DNA from: Halocaridina rubra
Lineage: Eukaryota; Arthropoda; Malacostraca; Decapoda; Atyidae
Direction: 5' to 3'
DNA: 17,500 bases
Assembly (NCBI GenBank): GCA_037179515.1
Contig: JAXCGZ010004212.1
Span: 10,001 to 27,500, forward strand
In this document: piece by piece, positions 1 to 9,850 of the stretch
Layout: the number at the start of each line of letters is the position of its first letter
Numbering within the stretch: the first letter of the stretch is position 1
Translations under genes and position numbers: made by a program
Notes under the pieces: generated by a model
Told to the model about the DNA's origin: nothing
What the model saw: the letters and a program-made list of their open reading frames with translations, nothing else
Database searches by the model: none

Positions 1-460
1 AAAAAAAAACATAAATTTGAACGATACCGGTATCAGCATTTCGGTAAACCCAAAGGGTCACACCTACGTGAGCTAGCATATTTTAAAATTTCCAGTAGCT
101 TCATTATTTTATTGATAAAAAAATTCATTTCTTAGCCTAAAAATAATAAAACCGTAAAAAACATAAATTATCACAGTATTACACCATGTAAAATACAATA
201 CCGGTATCAGCGTTTCGGAAAACGAAAAGGGTCGCACCTACGTGAGCTAGTTCATATTGAAATTTTCATTATTTTATTGATAAAATCAGTATTTCCTAGC
301 CTAAGGGTAATAAAACAGTAAAAATTTGTAAAAAACATAAATTTAAGCATATACACTCACAGTATTGCACCATCTGAAATACTGTACGATAGCCTACACT
401 GTATTGGCATCTTGGAAAACGCAAAGGCTCACACCTACGCAAGATAGTTCATGGCATGCT
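1..460. repeat. Degenerate satellite, period about 174 bp, three copies
   Basis: Three head-to-tail copies begin at about 2, 156 and 330, each opening with an A-rich run followed by CATAAAT. Each then carries a TATCAGC/TTTCGG-like segment, an AAAGGGTC-CACCTACGTGAGCTAG-like segment and, in copies 1 and 2, ATTATTTTATTGATAAAA and TAGCCTAA blocks. Copy 1 lacks the CACAGTATT-CACCAT part seen in copies 2 and 3, and copy 3 is the most diverged and fades out near 460. Copies 1 and 2 share a palindrome centred on ATACCGGTAT (24-33 and 198-207), which is eroded in copy 3. The array touches the window edge, so it probably continues to the left. No coding potential is seen. Confidence 0.85.
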
Positions 461-679
461 ATTGGCTGAAAGGGTGGGAGACGACAAATCACAGAATTGT
501 TTTTCTGTATGTTCTGTATCATGGGGTCTGATTGGCGTTTTGATTGAAGTTTGGTTCTCCTACCATCTTCCATTGTCTCGCCTCAATCGTTCAGTCTAAC
601 TGACATGTGCACAGTTCGCGTTGTGCTTATTAATATGTTATGCTTCAGGGGTTGGGTTCTTTCGATAACAGTCTCCTAT

Positions 680-893
680 GCCTCAAAAGGCCCCTCTTTA
701 ATTTCAAGTGGATCTTGCAGATCTTGTTTAATGTGTGATTTACAAGAGATTTCCTCTACTGGGGGAGCATCAGTATAATTTCCTTTGCCTTAACAGACTC
801 CTCTTTAATTTCAAGCGGCTTCTGCATATCTTCTTTAACGTGTGATTTAAAAGAGATTTCCTCTACTGGGGGAGCATTAGTGTCATTTTCACA
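680..893. repeat. 107 bp tandem duplication
   Basis: Copy A (680-786) and copy B (787-893) share long blocks, for example CTCTTTAATTTCAAG and AGATTTCCTCTACTGGGG. On the minus strand both encode the same peptide: PPVEEIS, then a KSH-K-D stretch, then PLEIKE. Because 107 is not a multiple of three, the second copy is out of frame with the first, so the duplication itself would disrupt a reading frame running through it. Confidence 0.85.
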
Positions 894-1190
894 GTTTTCA
901 ATGCCTTCCACCTCCATCATAGAAGGAGAAGGAACACAATTGGTTTCTGAAGACTGACCTGAATTGAGACCAGTTTGTACAAAGTCCAAAGTATACTGTA
1001 TTTGAAAACATCACTGATAGGATACTTGGCCTCTCCACTTCCATATTTTTTATAATGATCAAGGGTTTTCCTATGTACTGTATATTCAATTCACTTCGTA
1101 ACTGAGCCACGAGGAAATCGAAGAACCTGGCCTTACACTCGAACGTCTGGCAGCCCTGTATGAACACGTGACAGCACTCCAACAACTCTC
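680..1190 (-). pseudogene. Decayed acidic IKEE-type coding fragment, unrecognised
   Basis: Read on the minus strand, the region gives protein-like but broken peptide. A first frame (about 1185 to 980) contains ECKARFFDFL, AQLRSELNIQY and MEVERPSILSVMFSNT; the ATG of MEVERPS is at 1044-1042. The reading then shifts to a second frame with SPSMMEVEGIENCEND and PPVEEISFKSHVKED followed by PLEIKEES. VKED and IKEE both fit the SUMOylation consensus (hydrophobic-K-x-E). Acidic IKEE-rich segments are common N-terminal to the fingers of arthropod C2H2 zinc-finger proteins, but no finger is visible here, so that link is only inference. The segment is duplicated in tandem and frame-shifted. Its upstream part is antisense to the plus-strand peptide at 1107-1278, so at most one of the two readings there is real. 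Confidence 0.35.
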
Positions 1191-1278
1191 ACAAAAACAT
1201 GATGATAATATGGTTTGTTCGGTGACCTTCTGCAACCTTCTCGACGATGCCATGTCATTACCACCTCATTCACGGTAA
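1107..1278 (+). pseudogene. Short coding remnant, possible transposase C-terminus
   Basis: An open, protein-like stretch reads LTLERLAALYEHV, LSQKHDDNM and FCNLLDDAMS, and ends CGG TAA at 1273-1278. Two readings compete. First, it may be the C-terminal tail of a Tigger/pogo transposase: the pattern LTxExLA...D-x-N-M-x-x-S...LDDA resembles C-termini of that family, and a Tigger-like terminal repeat lies 130 bp downstream in the right orientation. Second, it may be an exon ending at the strong donor GTAAGT (1275-1280), spliced to the acceptor before 1697. The best frame of the downstream piece does not match the phase of that donor. Upstream the frame closes at TAA 1099-1101; a weak acceptor (AG at 1105-1106) is possible. 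I do not recognise the protein firmly. Confidence 0.35.
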
Positions 1279-1410
1279 GTGTACCTATCACTTTCATATC
1301 AATTTACGCTTGCACACTGTTACTAATAAAGTAAAGGGTGATTTGTTAACAGTACAGGAAGGGTTTGTACAGTAAACGTAAAAATAAATGTAAAATACCT
1401 ATGTACATAT

Positions 1411-1662
<252 letters not shown>

Positions 1663-1696
1663 CTGTGTCAATGTATAATATGTTTTTCTTGAGCAG

Positions 1697-2125
1697 GAAC
1701 TGGATGCAGAACATATCAAACTCAGGGAAAGAAATGAACAAAAATATGTACATTTCAAAAGCACTTTTGGGGTAGTGTGTTTGGCATAGTACCTAAAGAG
1801 CATATAAAAATATCTATATATAGATAACCAACTCCTGAAAACAATCATGACACATATTATCCCAATACTGCTTCGTAATGCAGACAGGAATGAGAACAAA
1901 CACCGTCAACACATAAAACATATTTTCCCAAACATTCCAAAAGAAATGGCTGATAAACATGAAGAGGAGAAAGGTAACCTGTTATAGTACCAAGTAAACA
2001 AAAAATCCTATTGGCAAGCATTATGGGACCTTAATTTGATTTTTGTTTTCCAGAATGAAGAACAAGGAATTGAAGAAAAGGAAATGCTTTGGAAAAGAGA
2101 GAAAGAAAAGTTGAAAGCCACTTAA
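1697..2125 (+). pseudogene. Decayed exons of an unrecognised plus-strand gene
   Basis: Three protein-like pieces occur with splice-like borders. Piece B follows TTTTTCTTGAGCAG and reads [20 protein letters not shown] from 1697 to about 1770. Piece C (1824-1973) follows a TATATAG and reads [30 protein letters not shown] and ADKHEEEK, ending at donor GTAACC. Piece D (2054-2125) follows an excellent acceptor (TTTTTGTTTTCCAG) and reads NEEQGIEEKEMLW, ending KLKAT and TAA. The best frames of neighbouring pieces do not join: B to C needs shifts, and C ends in phase 1 while D reads in phase 0. So this is either a pseudogene or a gene whose exons I have framed wrongly. It is basic and acidic, rich in Glu, Lys and Arg, with no domain I recognise. 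Confidence 0.35.
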
Positions 2126-2820
2126 CATAAAGCTACAACCAAACAAACTCCACAGAAATGTCTTGTGAATTCATTCATATATACCATGGATCTACTTCAA
2201 ATCGGTATTCACAGAAGCACTATACTCGTAACATGTCTGGATATAGAATAAAAGCTAAACAAGCACATGAAATACTCTATATGCCAAAGGCCAATCCTCA
2301 AAATTAAAAAAAATTATAGCTAAAAAGGGCTGTGCAACTTCTACACTGCTCAGTTGCTACACAAATCCAATCTCTACAAAAACAAGACTAAATACTAAAC
2401 ATGTGTGAAGATAAACAATATTTAAATAGTTTTCAAGAAAAGTTACCATTCCGATTATATGTAATCATAGAAACTACCATTCTGTTTCCCTCAGAAACAG
2501 TGGACACTCTCACATCGTGAAATTCATTAAAAAAAACTCTTAATGTATGATGACAGCAAAATGTACAAAATTTCCTCATTATTCAAATTATGTTTTGCAA
2601 GATCCGGGTGCTTTTTACGTAAAATATCGAATCAGTGCTCATTATTTCCAGGGCAAAACTATTTGTTAAGGAAAGTTCTGGCTTTTGGCTTAGGATATGT
2701 CACACAATGTCTAACAACAAATCAAGACATTACAAAATCATAGTTAAGAACACAAAGGCAATTTACAAATACAGCCACAACAGTAAAAACTGTCAAATAC
2801 AAAAGCAAGTCATAATGATT
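2126..2820. other. Intergenic spacer between convergent pieces
   Basis: AT-rich sequence between the stop of the plus-strand piece and the stop of the minus-strand DAGL terminal exon. An AATAAA at 2247-2252 could serve the plus-strand transcript. For DAGL, no AATAAA-type signal is obvious on the minus strand before 2126, so its 3' UTR end is not placed. Short open frames at 2543-2838 look like chance. Confidence 0.5.
2247..2252 (+). terminator. Possible poly(A) signal AATAAA
   Basis: A canonical hexamer 122 bp after the stop at 2123-2125. In sequence this AT-rich the hexamer is expected by chance, so it only supports the plus-strand reading weakly. Confidence 0.2.
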
Positions 2821-2973
2821 TTATATTTTGCTGACTGACGGAGAAGTAGATACAATAGGTGGTAGGCACGTCACCGTACCTGACTGATCTGAGAGTGTGT
2901 GAAGGCAGGACTCTGTGTTAGTGGGCGGAAGAGGACACCTGGCTTGTGGCAGGTCTTTTGAATGAGTTAACAC
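2821..2973 (-). CDS. DAGL terminal exon (short C-terminal tail)
   Basis: On the minus strand a good acceptor (TTCTTTTATGTTCAG, AG at 2975-2974) precedes 50 codons and a TAA at 2823-2821. It starts VLTHSKDLPQARC, continues with Pro/Ser/Thr-rich sequence and ends STSPSVSKI. It is assigned to DAGL because it opens in phase 0, exactly as the exon at 9851-9983 ends, and because the joined ALEK-VL matches the family pattern, where the helix after the last catalytic-domain block continues as K-V-L or K-V-V. Mammalian DAGL-alpha has a long tail of several hundred residues, whereas DAGL-beta has a short one, so this would be a short-tailed protein. The 6.9 kb gap could hide further or alternative exons, and the tail itself has no recognisable domain. 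It runs antisense to the convergent plus-strand pieces ending at 2125. Confidence 0.7.
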   Translation of the reverse strand: MLTHSKDLPQARCPLPPTNTESCLHTLSDQSGTVTCLPPIVSTSPSVSKI

Positions 2974-3743
2974 CTGAACATAAAAGAATAATACAAGCTA
3001 ATAAATACAAAATACCGAAGGTGAGCAAAAGCACACAAGAGTTGTCATTTTGCAAGAGTCTTTCCTATAAGCACATGCAGGAGCATTCTTCATGCAAAGT
3101 GCATAACAAAGCAGTACAGGATTTGGTGTTGACTGATCATGAGCATCCTTCTCATTACAGAGGAGGTCTGTGAATTCAAAAAGCATAATAATCCCAGATA
3201 AGATTGGCTAGTTCATTCACTTAAGTCATAAATGAACATAACAGTTTTAGTGCTGACAAAAAAATTTCTTCCTGAAAGCAAAAAGGACTTAGTGATTAAT
3301 AGCAAGTAACAGCATCACTCAAAAGCAGGCCAAAAATTAAATTGTCTAAAGTGCATGACAAAAATTAAAAAGAAAACTATAGCAACAGATTCACATCAAT
3401 AGTTAAGCTTTAAAAACTATCATTAAATTACTTGAGCTACTAAGCATGCTCTTTTTAAATGAATTATCATTGAATATATTCTGTTTTTCAATATGCAAGT
3501 AGTAAAATACCACATCAAGAGTAAAATATCAGAAAAATTTTTACACTAGTAAAATATACACTTAATCACTGAAAAACCAATAGCGATAATTGTGTAGCTT
3601 GACACCAATGCCAAAACTAATATCCATTTCATATAGTTGGTGCATATTCAAAAAGAATATGAAGAATTCAAATTTCTGATCAAGAAAAGTACCAGATGAT
3701 AGTACCACAGAGGAAAACCACGTCCTTTATTCTCATACTGTGA

Positions 3744-3828
3744 GGGGGTTTTCTGGTGGATGGGTTTGTATTCTGGCTCGGTCACCCCCCTAATAAACGG
3801 GATCACGGCATTTGCAGAAGTATGTACA
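3744..3828 (+). repeat. SINE-like dispersed repeat, copy 1
   Basis: The core reads GGCTCGGTCACCCCCC, then TAAACGGGATCACGGC, preceded by GGGTTTTCTGGTGGATGGGT and followed by GTATGTACAA. It aligns over its whole length with the reverse complement of 4995-5090, and its core matches 14531-14616 and 15200-15256. The GGNTCGNTCACC segment resembles a tRNA B box, so a tRNA-derived SINE is possible. Confidence 0.75.
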
Positions 3829-4452
3829 ATGCTACGATCAGTATATGAGGTTATCAAATATTGATATATCTCTAAACAATAGCAATCACAGCAAAGTAAA
3901 ATTGATATTAAAAAAACTTTCTTTCAGAAAAGTATAAGGTGTCCTGAACATATTTACTCAAAAATGTTACCTCATTCTTCACACTTTACGTCTGTAAGTC
4001 ATAAAAAGTACATAAGAACGTAGCCTGTTTTTATACCTCCTAAAAGAAAGTTTCATTTTTCCCAGAGACACAATGACCACTTCTCTGGAGCTTGGTACTT
4101 TTCACTAATGCACTGAAACTACATTAAATACTACTTTGTGCTAATCGTGTCATCACTTACATTCCTTTTATGTTCCTGAATATCTAAGGCCCTCTTAAAC
4201 AAAACCACACTCTCTCCATATCCCTACAACTCATTCTTGTTCTCCTCAGCCTCATAAATCCTCCTCATTAATTTCACAAAAACGACCTTATTCCTGACAT
4301 CCACTGTAAATAAGAAAGAATTTCTTTTCTTTTTGTACGTCTTTGCACAACTGTAAGTCTTACTTCCCCTTCTATGTCTTATACCGGGACTCCAAGGCAC
4401 TTTAATATAAAAGTTCACAAATAAAAACCAGCTAAATAAAATCTATCGTTCA

Positions 4453-4480
4453 GTTAGGTTACGTTAGGTTAAGCTAACCT
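4453..4480. repeat. Short TTAGG-type interstitial telomere-like motif
   Basis: Contains GTTAGGTTACGTTAGGTT followed by a small inverted repeat, AGGTTA-AGC-TAACCT. TTAGG is the usual arthropod telomere unit. With only two or three imperfect units this supports the arthropod assignment but is not a telomere. Confidence 0.5.
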
Positions 4481-4994
4481 TAATCCTGGTTGAAACACCT
4501 AAAATTAAATTAGTTGCATATTCTGGGATTGATCTGTTTTTCTTCTTGGTAGAACACTCACAGACCTTGCCCTAAGTATCCTCTTCATCACTTCCATAAT
4601 CCATCTTCAACAGATCTCCTTACCAACAACGTAATCTCTTTCCATAACTAAATCTACTTTTTCTTTTATCTACGAATCTTCCTAACTTTCATATTTCTCA
4701 CCAGGGAGACATCTGACTATCGTAAATACTATTGTACAGCCTACTGGTATTCTACTTCCAATACTTCATGTTTTCCTCTTATTAGTATATACTGTAATAT
4801 TAAATATGCATGACCCATACAATATTTTTAAATCTCCCCTATAGGCATGATATGAAAATTGTCTCCCCTTCCACAATCTACTAAGTATTCTAAATATCTT
4901 ATCTCTTTCTTTAAATTTCCATTCCATAACTTTAAATACATTGCCACATATTTAATCAAATTCATTTACATAATGCTATCTCCTGATATTAGTT

Positions 4995-5090
4995 TTGTAC
5001 ATACTGTACTTATATAGAGGCCGTAATCCCATTTGCAAGAGGGGTGATCGACCCAAAGCACACATCCATCCAGCAAAAAACCCGGTCACA
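4995..5090 (-). repeat. SINE-like dispersed repeat, copy 2 (inverted)
   Basis: On the minus strand it reads GACCGGGTTTTTTGCTGGAT, then GGGTCGATCACCCC, then GCAAATGGGATTACGGCC, ending TACAGTATGTACAA. The order and spacing match copy 1. GGGTCGATCACC is the closest of the four copies to a tRNA B box. Confidence 0.75.
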
Positions 5091-5326
5091 AAAAAACTCT
5101 GAATAAGACCACAAGAGAATATCATCTATATAAAACAAATATAACCCATCCGTCTTGTGATATAACATCACTTGATCTTTAGTAAGAAAACTCTGTAGGG
5201 ATATAAGAACTGCATCATTTTAGTCAATGTCAACAGGCAACTGGGAATCATCTTCCTAATAGTGGGAGAGATAAAATTTCACCCTTGTATTTAAAATATG
5301 TCGGAGCAAGCTACTAAAAAAATAAA

Positions 5327-5347
5327 AGAGAGAGAGAGAGAGAGAGA
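5327..5347. repeat. (AG)n microsatellite
   Basis: About ten uninterrupted AG units. Confidence 0.9.
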
Positions 5348-6339
5348 ATTCTTCTTGGAAAATTATTCCAAACTCTTATTCCAGTGCAGTGTCATAACAG
5401 TAAATTGAAATATTTCAAAACATACAAGCATTCAGTTACGAAAGTTCAGTATATCAAAAGATATTACTTGATACCATGTTCTCCAGGTATGAAACACCAT
5501 TCGATAATATGGAAACTCCACTCAATTTTTTCAGGATTCTTTGTGGAGGCTCGACACATAAATGTAGTGTGTCGTACACAACTACTTCGTAATTTTTGTT
5601 TAACACAGCTAGATAATGTTTTCTTCTGGTATTAGTGGTGTAATAAAAAAAAAATACTGAAGGGGTAAGGGATCCAAAAATAAATAAGTGGTGAAAAGTT
5701 GTTAAGGAAATGGTAAAGCAAAACCTAACAGAAAGAAAAATATCTTAACTAGTACAGTACAACGAAAATAAGAAATTTTAAGTTTTGATAAGGGCCAGCA
5801 TTATGATCAGCATAGACTCATTGCCCTCCACCTCATACTGTTCCTACTACTGTACTTACATCTCATGCTGCCTCACAAGACCCACCATCATCAGTACACA
5901 AAGTGACTACCTGCATTGTATATTCCACCTTTCTTTCACTTTACTTTCAGCTAGCGTTGCATCTGAGTGTTATAGTCATGTAGGGTGTATGCTATGCCAG
6001 ATTTTTTTTCAAATTCGTATAATGAACACCGCTTTGATTTTCGTATGTTTCTAGGTTTCAATCTTTTCCATATAGTAATATACTATTGGAGGAAACATTT
6101 TGTTAGACACTGGTATATAATGTATTAAGCTAGTAAGCTTATAAGGATAAAGCATAGGTATATAAACAAAAGGAGGTAAAGAGGCACAACTGAGTAATCA
6201 ATATAGAAAATGCATATTGGACTACTATATACAGGTATTTTTTTTTATTTAGTAGTCAATGGGGGACTAAGAGCCCAAAACAAATTATCATCGTTAAAAT
6301 TAATCATAGGAAGGTGTGTGGTAGAGAACTGGATGAGAA

Positions 6340-7048
6340 TGTGTGGAGAGGAAAGTGGTGAAATATCTGACCATTAACTGGTGGGAGGAAGACGAAAGGT
6401 GGAGGGAGAGGAGAAGATAGGGAGGAAAAGAAATGCTGTAAGTGAATGAGCTAAATGGGACCAGGCAAAGTCTGAAGGGTGCATGGAATGTAGTGAAGGA
6501 GAGGGTGGAGGCAGGAATGTAGGAAAAAGGTGGCACTTTAAGGAGAAGTTTCGAAGTGTGCAAACATGTTTTGCAGGACGAAACAAATGGGTGGAGACAG
6601 AAGAAAAGATAGTGAATTGTGAAATGAAAGAGTTGAGTGCAATAAAGGCAAAAAAGAAGCATACATATAAAGGTAATGAGGAGGTGTGTGAGAGGTGTAG
6701 TGCGAAGAGGAGGGGAGCATATCACATGATGAGGAAGGCAAATAGAAGAATGGATGTGAGGTAGGGCAGCATGTCACATGATGAAGGCAAAAAGAGTGAG
6801 GTGGAGTAGATGTTTATCTGCAAATTTTGAAAGAAATAAAAAGATATTTTGGAAGGAAGTAAAAGGTGTGTGAAGAAGCAATTTTGGGGAGGGGGAGAGG
6901 GATAAGGAGCAGATGGACAGGTGCTACTGGACAACAAGAGATGAGAAGGAGATGGGCTAAGTATTTCAAGTTGCTGAATGAGGAGGATTACAGAAACATG
7001 GTAAAGGTGGCTATGGGAGATGCTAAAAAAAATGCTGAAGATACGTGA
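6340..7048 (+). pseudogene. RTE-like endonuclease end and linker region (decayed)
   Basis: The conserved SDH of the APE endonuclease appears as E-I-S-D-H, immediately followed by an in-frame TAA and then LVGGRRKVEG, matching the usual SDHxLVxG-x-x-x-V block. Downstream, YHMMRKANRR and FWKEVKG lie in different frames. The last piece, 6866-7048, carries EMRRRWAKYFKLLNEED, the conserved segment just ahead of the RT domain. At least three frame changes are needed to connect them. Confidence 0.8.
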
Positions 7049-7079
7049 GGTGAATGATATGACATTTATGAGATATATA

Positions 7080-7830
7080 AGCGGCATTAAAAATAATAAA
7101 ACATGCTAAGGGACCAGGGTTTGATAGGAGCAGCATGTGAAATGCCTGTCAAAAGGTGGAGAATCAATAGTTCAATGGATGGTGAGTTTATTGAATGTGT
7201 GTTTCTGAAAAAGGAGGATCCTGGCTGATTGGAGGTAGGTATACGTGGGGAAGGAATAAAAGATATGATCGTAGAGATTTAGAGGACTTAGTTTGCTATG
7301 TACAGTCAAAAAGGTTAAGTGATGAGTGAGAGAATTGAGGGGATTAGAGAGAACGATTAAGGAATAACAATGTAGGTTCAGAAGAGGAAAAGGCTGAGTG
7401 GATCAAGTGTTTGGTAAATGGGTTTAGGAGAGGGAAAGGCTGAGCGGATCAAGGATTTGGAAAGATGAGTGTGAGAAATATCTAGAGAAAAGTAGAAGCT
7501 TTTAGGGTGTTCACTGTGTTGGACACACCACGTATTGGGTTGAAAGGGAAGTATTGCAGAGTTTGCTGTGACTGCAGTCAAAGCTTTTTATATTTTTTTT
7601 TTTATAAGTGTGACACCAGGACAGGCAAAATATGAGTAGTATAATGCCTGAGAGAGATGGAAATGATGAAAGTAATTAGTTCGAGGTGAATATATGGTTG
7701 TGAGATGCAGCCATGGTTACTCAATTTGTACACGAAATGTTTAGAACTACAGGGTAAAAATAAAAGGCTATGAGAGATGAATCAATTAATATTTACATAT
7801 GATGCTGTGCTAATGGCTGATTCTGAGTAA
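7080..7830 (+). pseudogene. RTE-like reverse transcriptase core (dead)
   Basis: Fingers-palm motifs can be traced in pieces. FRRGKG-stop-VDQVF (near 7377) corresponds to the FRKGRGCVDQ motif with TGA at the Cys codon. CEKYLEKSR and VFTVLD follow, then CEMQPWLLNLY (the RQG-x-x-SPWLFN block with its RQG eroded) and NQLIFTYDAVLMADSE. The active-site pair has lost its first Asp (Tyr at 7798-7800), and a TAA stop follows at 7828-7830. Confidence 0.82.
7375..7466 (+). repeat. 46 bp tandem duplication inside the RT relic
   Basis: Copy 1 (7375-7420) and copy 2 (7421-7466) share AAAGGCTGAG and GGATCAAG with scattered substitutions, and each encodes FRRGKG-stop-xDQ. The RT family has this motif once, so it was duplicated in tandem. 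Because both copies carry the same TGA, the duplication probably came after loss of the Cys codon. Confidence 0.8.
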
Positions 7831-8122
7831 AAGCTGAACTAATTTGTGACTGAGACTGTAAAGGTGAGAGAGAGGCAAATTATGAGTGAATATGGATAAA
7901 AGTAAAGGTAAAGGTATAATATGAACAAGGAATGTTGATGAACTCAGACTGAATACAAGAGCGCATAGTAAAACGTTTGAGGAACTGGAGACTTATGAGC
8001 ATCAGGGGCTGTAAATACCAATGAATGGAGGGGTGAATGCAGAGTTGAGCCACACAATGAAAGAACTAAGGAAATGTGTAGAGGGAATGGTATGATGATA
8101 AATAGGTATTTACGAAGGTTAT

Positions 8123-8437
8123 ATGAAAACTTTCCTGCCTATGACACTGCAAGGGGCAGACCTTTGGAATGTAAGACACGATGAACAGAGAAAATTGACT
8201 GTAATGGAAATGAGGTGTTTGATAAGTATGATAGTTAGGTCAGGAAAAGACAGAGTGAGAAAAATGGAGGTGAGGCAATATATAGACACAGGAAGAATGC
8301 TGATAATTTACAAAAGATTGCCGAGGTACTTTGGGAATATAGAAAGAATGAATGATGTAAGACTAGCAAACAAAATGTGGAGGGCAAAAGTGAGTGGAGT
8401 AAGGCCGAGAAGATCGAGGAGATGGTGGATGGTTTGA
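8123..8437 (+). pseudogene. RTE-like C-terminal domain after the RT (decayed)
   Basis: The longest intact piece of the element. It contains DEQRKLTVMEMRCLISMIV, KDRVRKMEVRQY, LPRYFGNIERMND and KVSGVRPRRSRRWW. These match the family order EQRKLxVxEMRCLR, DRVRNEEVRR, LRWFGHVERM and EVSGxRPRGRPRxRW of arthropod endonuclease/reverse transcriptase proteins. The open start codon at 8123 is not a real start: this was internal to the polyprotein. A shifted DGLK follows the end of the frame. Confidence 0.88.
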
Positions 8438-8765
8438 AATGAGCAGTAGGGGCACAAGTTCAGTCAATGAGGCAGGGAAGAGTGTCTGTTAGGGATGAGT
8501 GGTGAGGGATTGTGATAGGATGATGCAGCAGATAGGAAAACTTTAGGAGTAAACCAGTTACACCTGTCGGGATCCATGGGAGATGATCTGTGCTCCACTT
8601 ACAATGTGTGTGATCCAAGCAGTGTGAAGGGGTGGGGGGACTGTGGCAACTCTTCATCCCAAAACAGCTAAGATATGAAGGATGGGAGTGAGTGGGTGCT
8701 CTGGTGAATGGATGTCTGCTTTGACAAGACATCCAACTTAAAAGGGGAATGAGGCCATTATATAT

Positions 8766-9850
8766 GAAGAGAAAATTAATGAAACTTTCAATTCATATGT
8801 ATAAAAATGCTTACCTCACAAATTATTTTCCCAGAATTCATTATGTTTGTACTGAAGCCTTTCAGGAAGGATACATTTCAGCATCACGCACAACTACAAA
8901 CTAAGCATTGATATAAAGTCTAGTAAAGGGGAAGATATATTGATGGTATAATCTACTAGCGCCATATTTCTATAATCATCAAATATTGATACCCATTCTC
9001 CCTTATAACATTGCACAGGGATGTTAGAGTACAAATAATATATACCCTACAAATGTCTTAAGGCTGATGAAAAAGAAAGGAAAATGCGACTATTAGTATC
9101 TGCTATTAATATGAGAAAATAAAATATCATTCCCTGCTAATTTAAATAGCTAAGCCATGCAAAATAATGTAATAAATTATAAAATATACAGTACCTGAAA
9201 TATAAGGCATGAAAGATCATTGTTATAAAATCGGTGAGATCATAATTTCTACACCTTTAGTCCCTAATTCTATCACCCCTCAGTTATCGTGGCAAGAGCT
9301 GACTGCTCTTATAACAATGGACTCTTATTAACCTATATGATGATCAGACTAAATTCTTTTTAAAAAATCGTGTCTCTGATTTGGCATAAAATCTACCAGT
9401 ATATCTCTAGGAGCCAAAATAATAATAATGAATCTCATTATATCAAATATCCATTAGAGTTGTCATTACAATGCTAGGTTACTCTTTAGTCCTTACTCAT
9501 AGTTAATAAAAGGACTATTTCAAACACCAGTAACTCACTCGTGCATACATGTTCTTATCTATACATATCAGACTCACTAAACACCCAAGCAGTCACTTGT
9601 GAAGGAAGAGTTTACCTAGATAAATTACTTGAAGTTCAGGAAGATGTGGTTTTATCAGGACATCAATAAAACACTTCCATTTGTTCCAAATCATGCAGCT
9701 GCTATATCGTGAACAGAAGTAATGAAATATTCAATTTTCACCACCGTCTTGTATATATATCTAAATTGTAACATATTTTTCTGTAGTTTCCTTGCTTTTT
9801 GAGTGGCTATATATTCTGTTACCTAAGAGCAGAATAATAATTAAAGTTAC
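8766..9850. other. Intronic sequence without recognisable content
   Basis: AT-rich flank between the retrotransposon relic and the DAGL exon. No exon, repeat copy or RNA gene could be supported. Confidence 0.5.

Larger units (their letters stand above)
6300..8765 (+). mobile_element. RTE-like non-LTR retrotransposon relic, 5' truncated
   Basis: A decayed endonuclease/reverse transcriptase polyprotein can be followed along the plus strand through many frameshifts and stops. In order: end of the APE-type endonuclease (ISDH at 6363-6374), a connecting helix region (NFERNKKIFWKEVKGV at 6823-6870; QQEMRRRWAKYFKLLNEED at about 6932-6988), RT motifs (FRRGKG near 7377, CEMQPWLLNLYTK at 7699-7737, FTYDAVLMADSE at 7792-7827), and a C-terminal domain (8123-8437). 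A degenerate tail RQGRV-SVRDEW follows near 8470-8500, then a non-coding stretch to about 8765. The RT catalytic ADD is TYD here, so it cannot be active. The 5' half of the endonuclease is missing. The strand is strongly purine-rich, unlike its flanks. It lies antisense within the last DAGL intron. Clade assignment to RTE is from the RT and C-terminal patterns. Confidence 0.88.
2974..9850 (-). other. Long last intron of DAGL (inferred)
   Basis: Bounded by donor GTAACT at 9850-9845 and the acceptor AG at 2975-2974, both on the minus strand. It contains two SINE-like copies (3744-3828 and 4995-5090), a TTAGG-like motif (4453-4480), a GA repeat and a 2.4 kb RTE-like relic in the opposite orientation to the gene. 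I see nothing supportable in 2980-3740, 3830-4450, 4485-4990 or 5350-6299: AT-rich sequence with only short chance frames. 8766-9850 is likewise empty. Confidence 0.6.

Noticed and set aside
2946..3173. Plus-strand open frame of 75 codons
   Set aside because: It starts antisense to the DAGL terminal exon, has no motif and no splice context.
4453..4480. Telomere or telomere-adjacent location
   Set aside because: Only two or three imperfect TTAGG-like units; such motifs are common inside arthropod chromosomes.
5785..6054. Open frame of 89 codons, with a Pro/Ser/Thr-rich alternative frame
   Set aside because: Composition is low-complexity and I could not tie it to any family; a transposase linker was considered but has no anchoring motif.
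6241..6290. Possible fifth SINE-like copy (GGGGGACTAAGAGCCC next to a T-run)
   Set aside because: The resemblance is limited to a few bases and the order of blocks does not match the other copies.
6300..7087. Minus-strand open frames rich in Ser, Pro, Leu and His
   Set aside because: They are the antisense of the purine-rich retrotransposon relic, whose plus strand carries the recognisable motifs.
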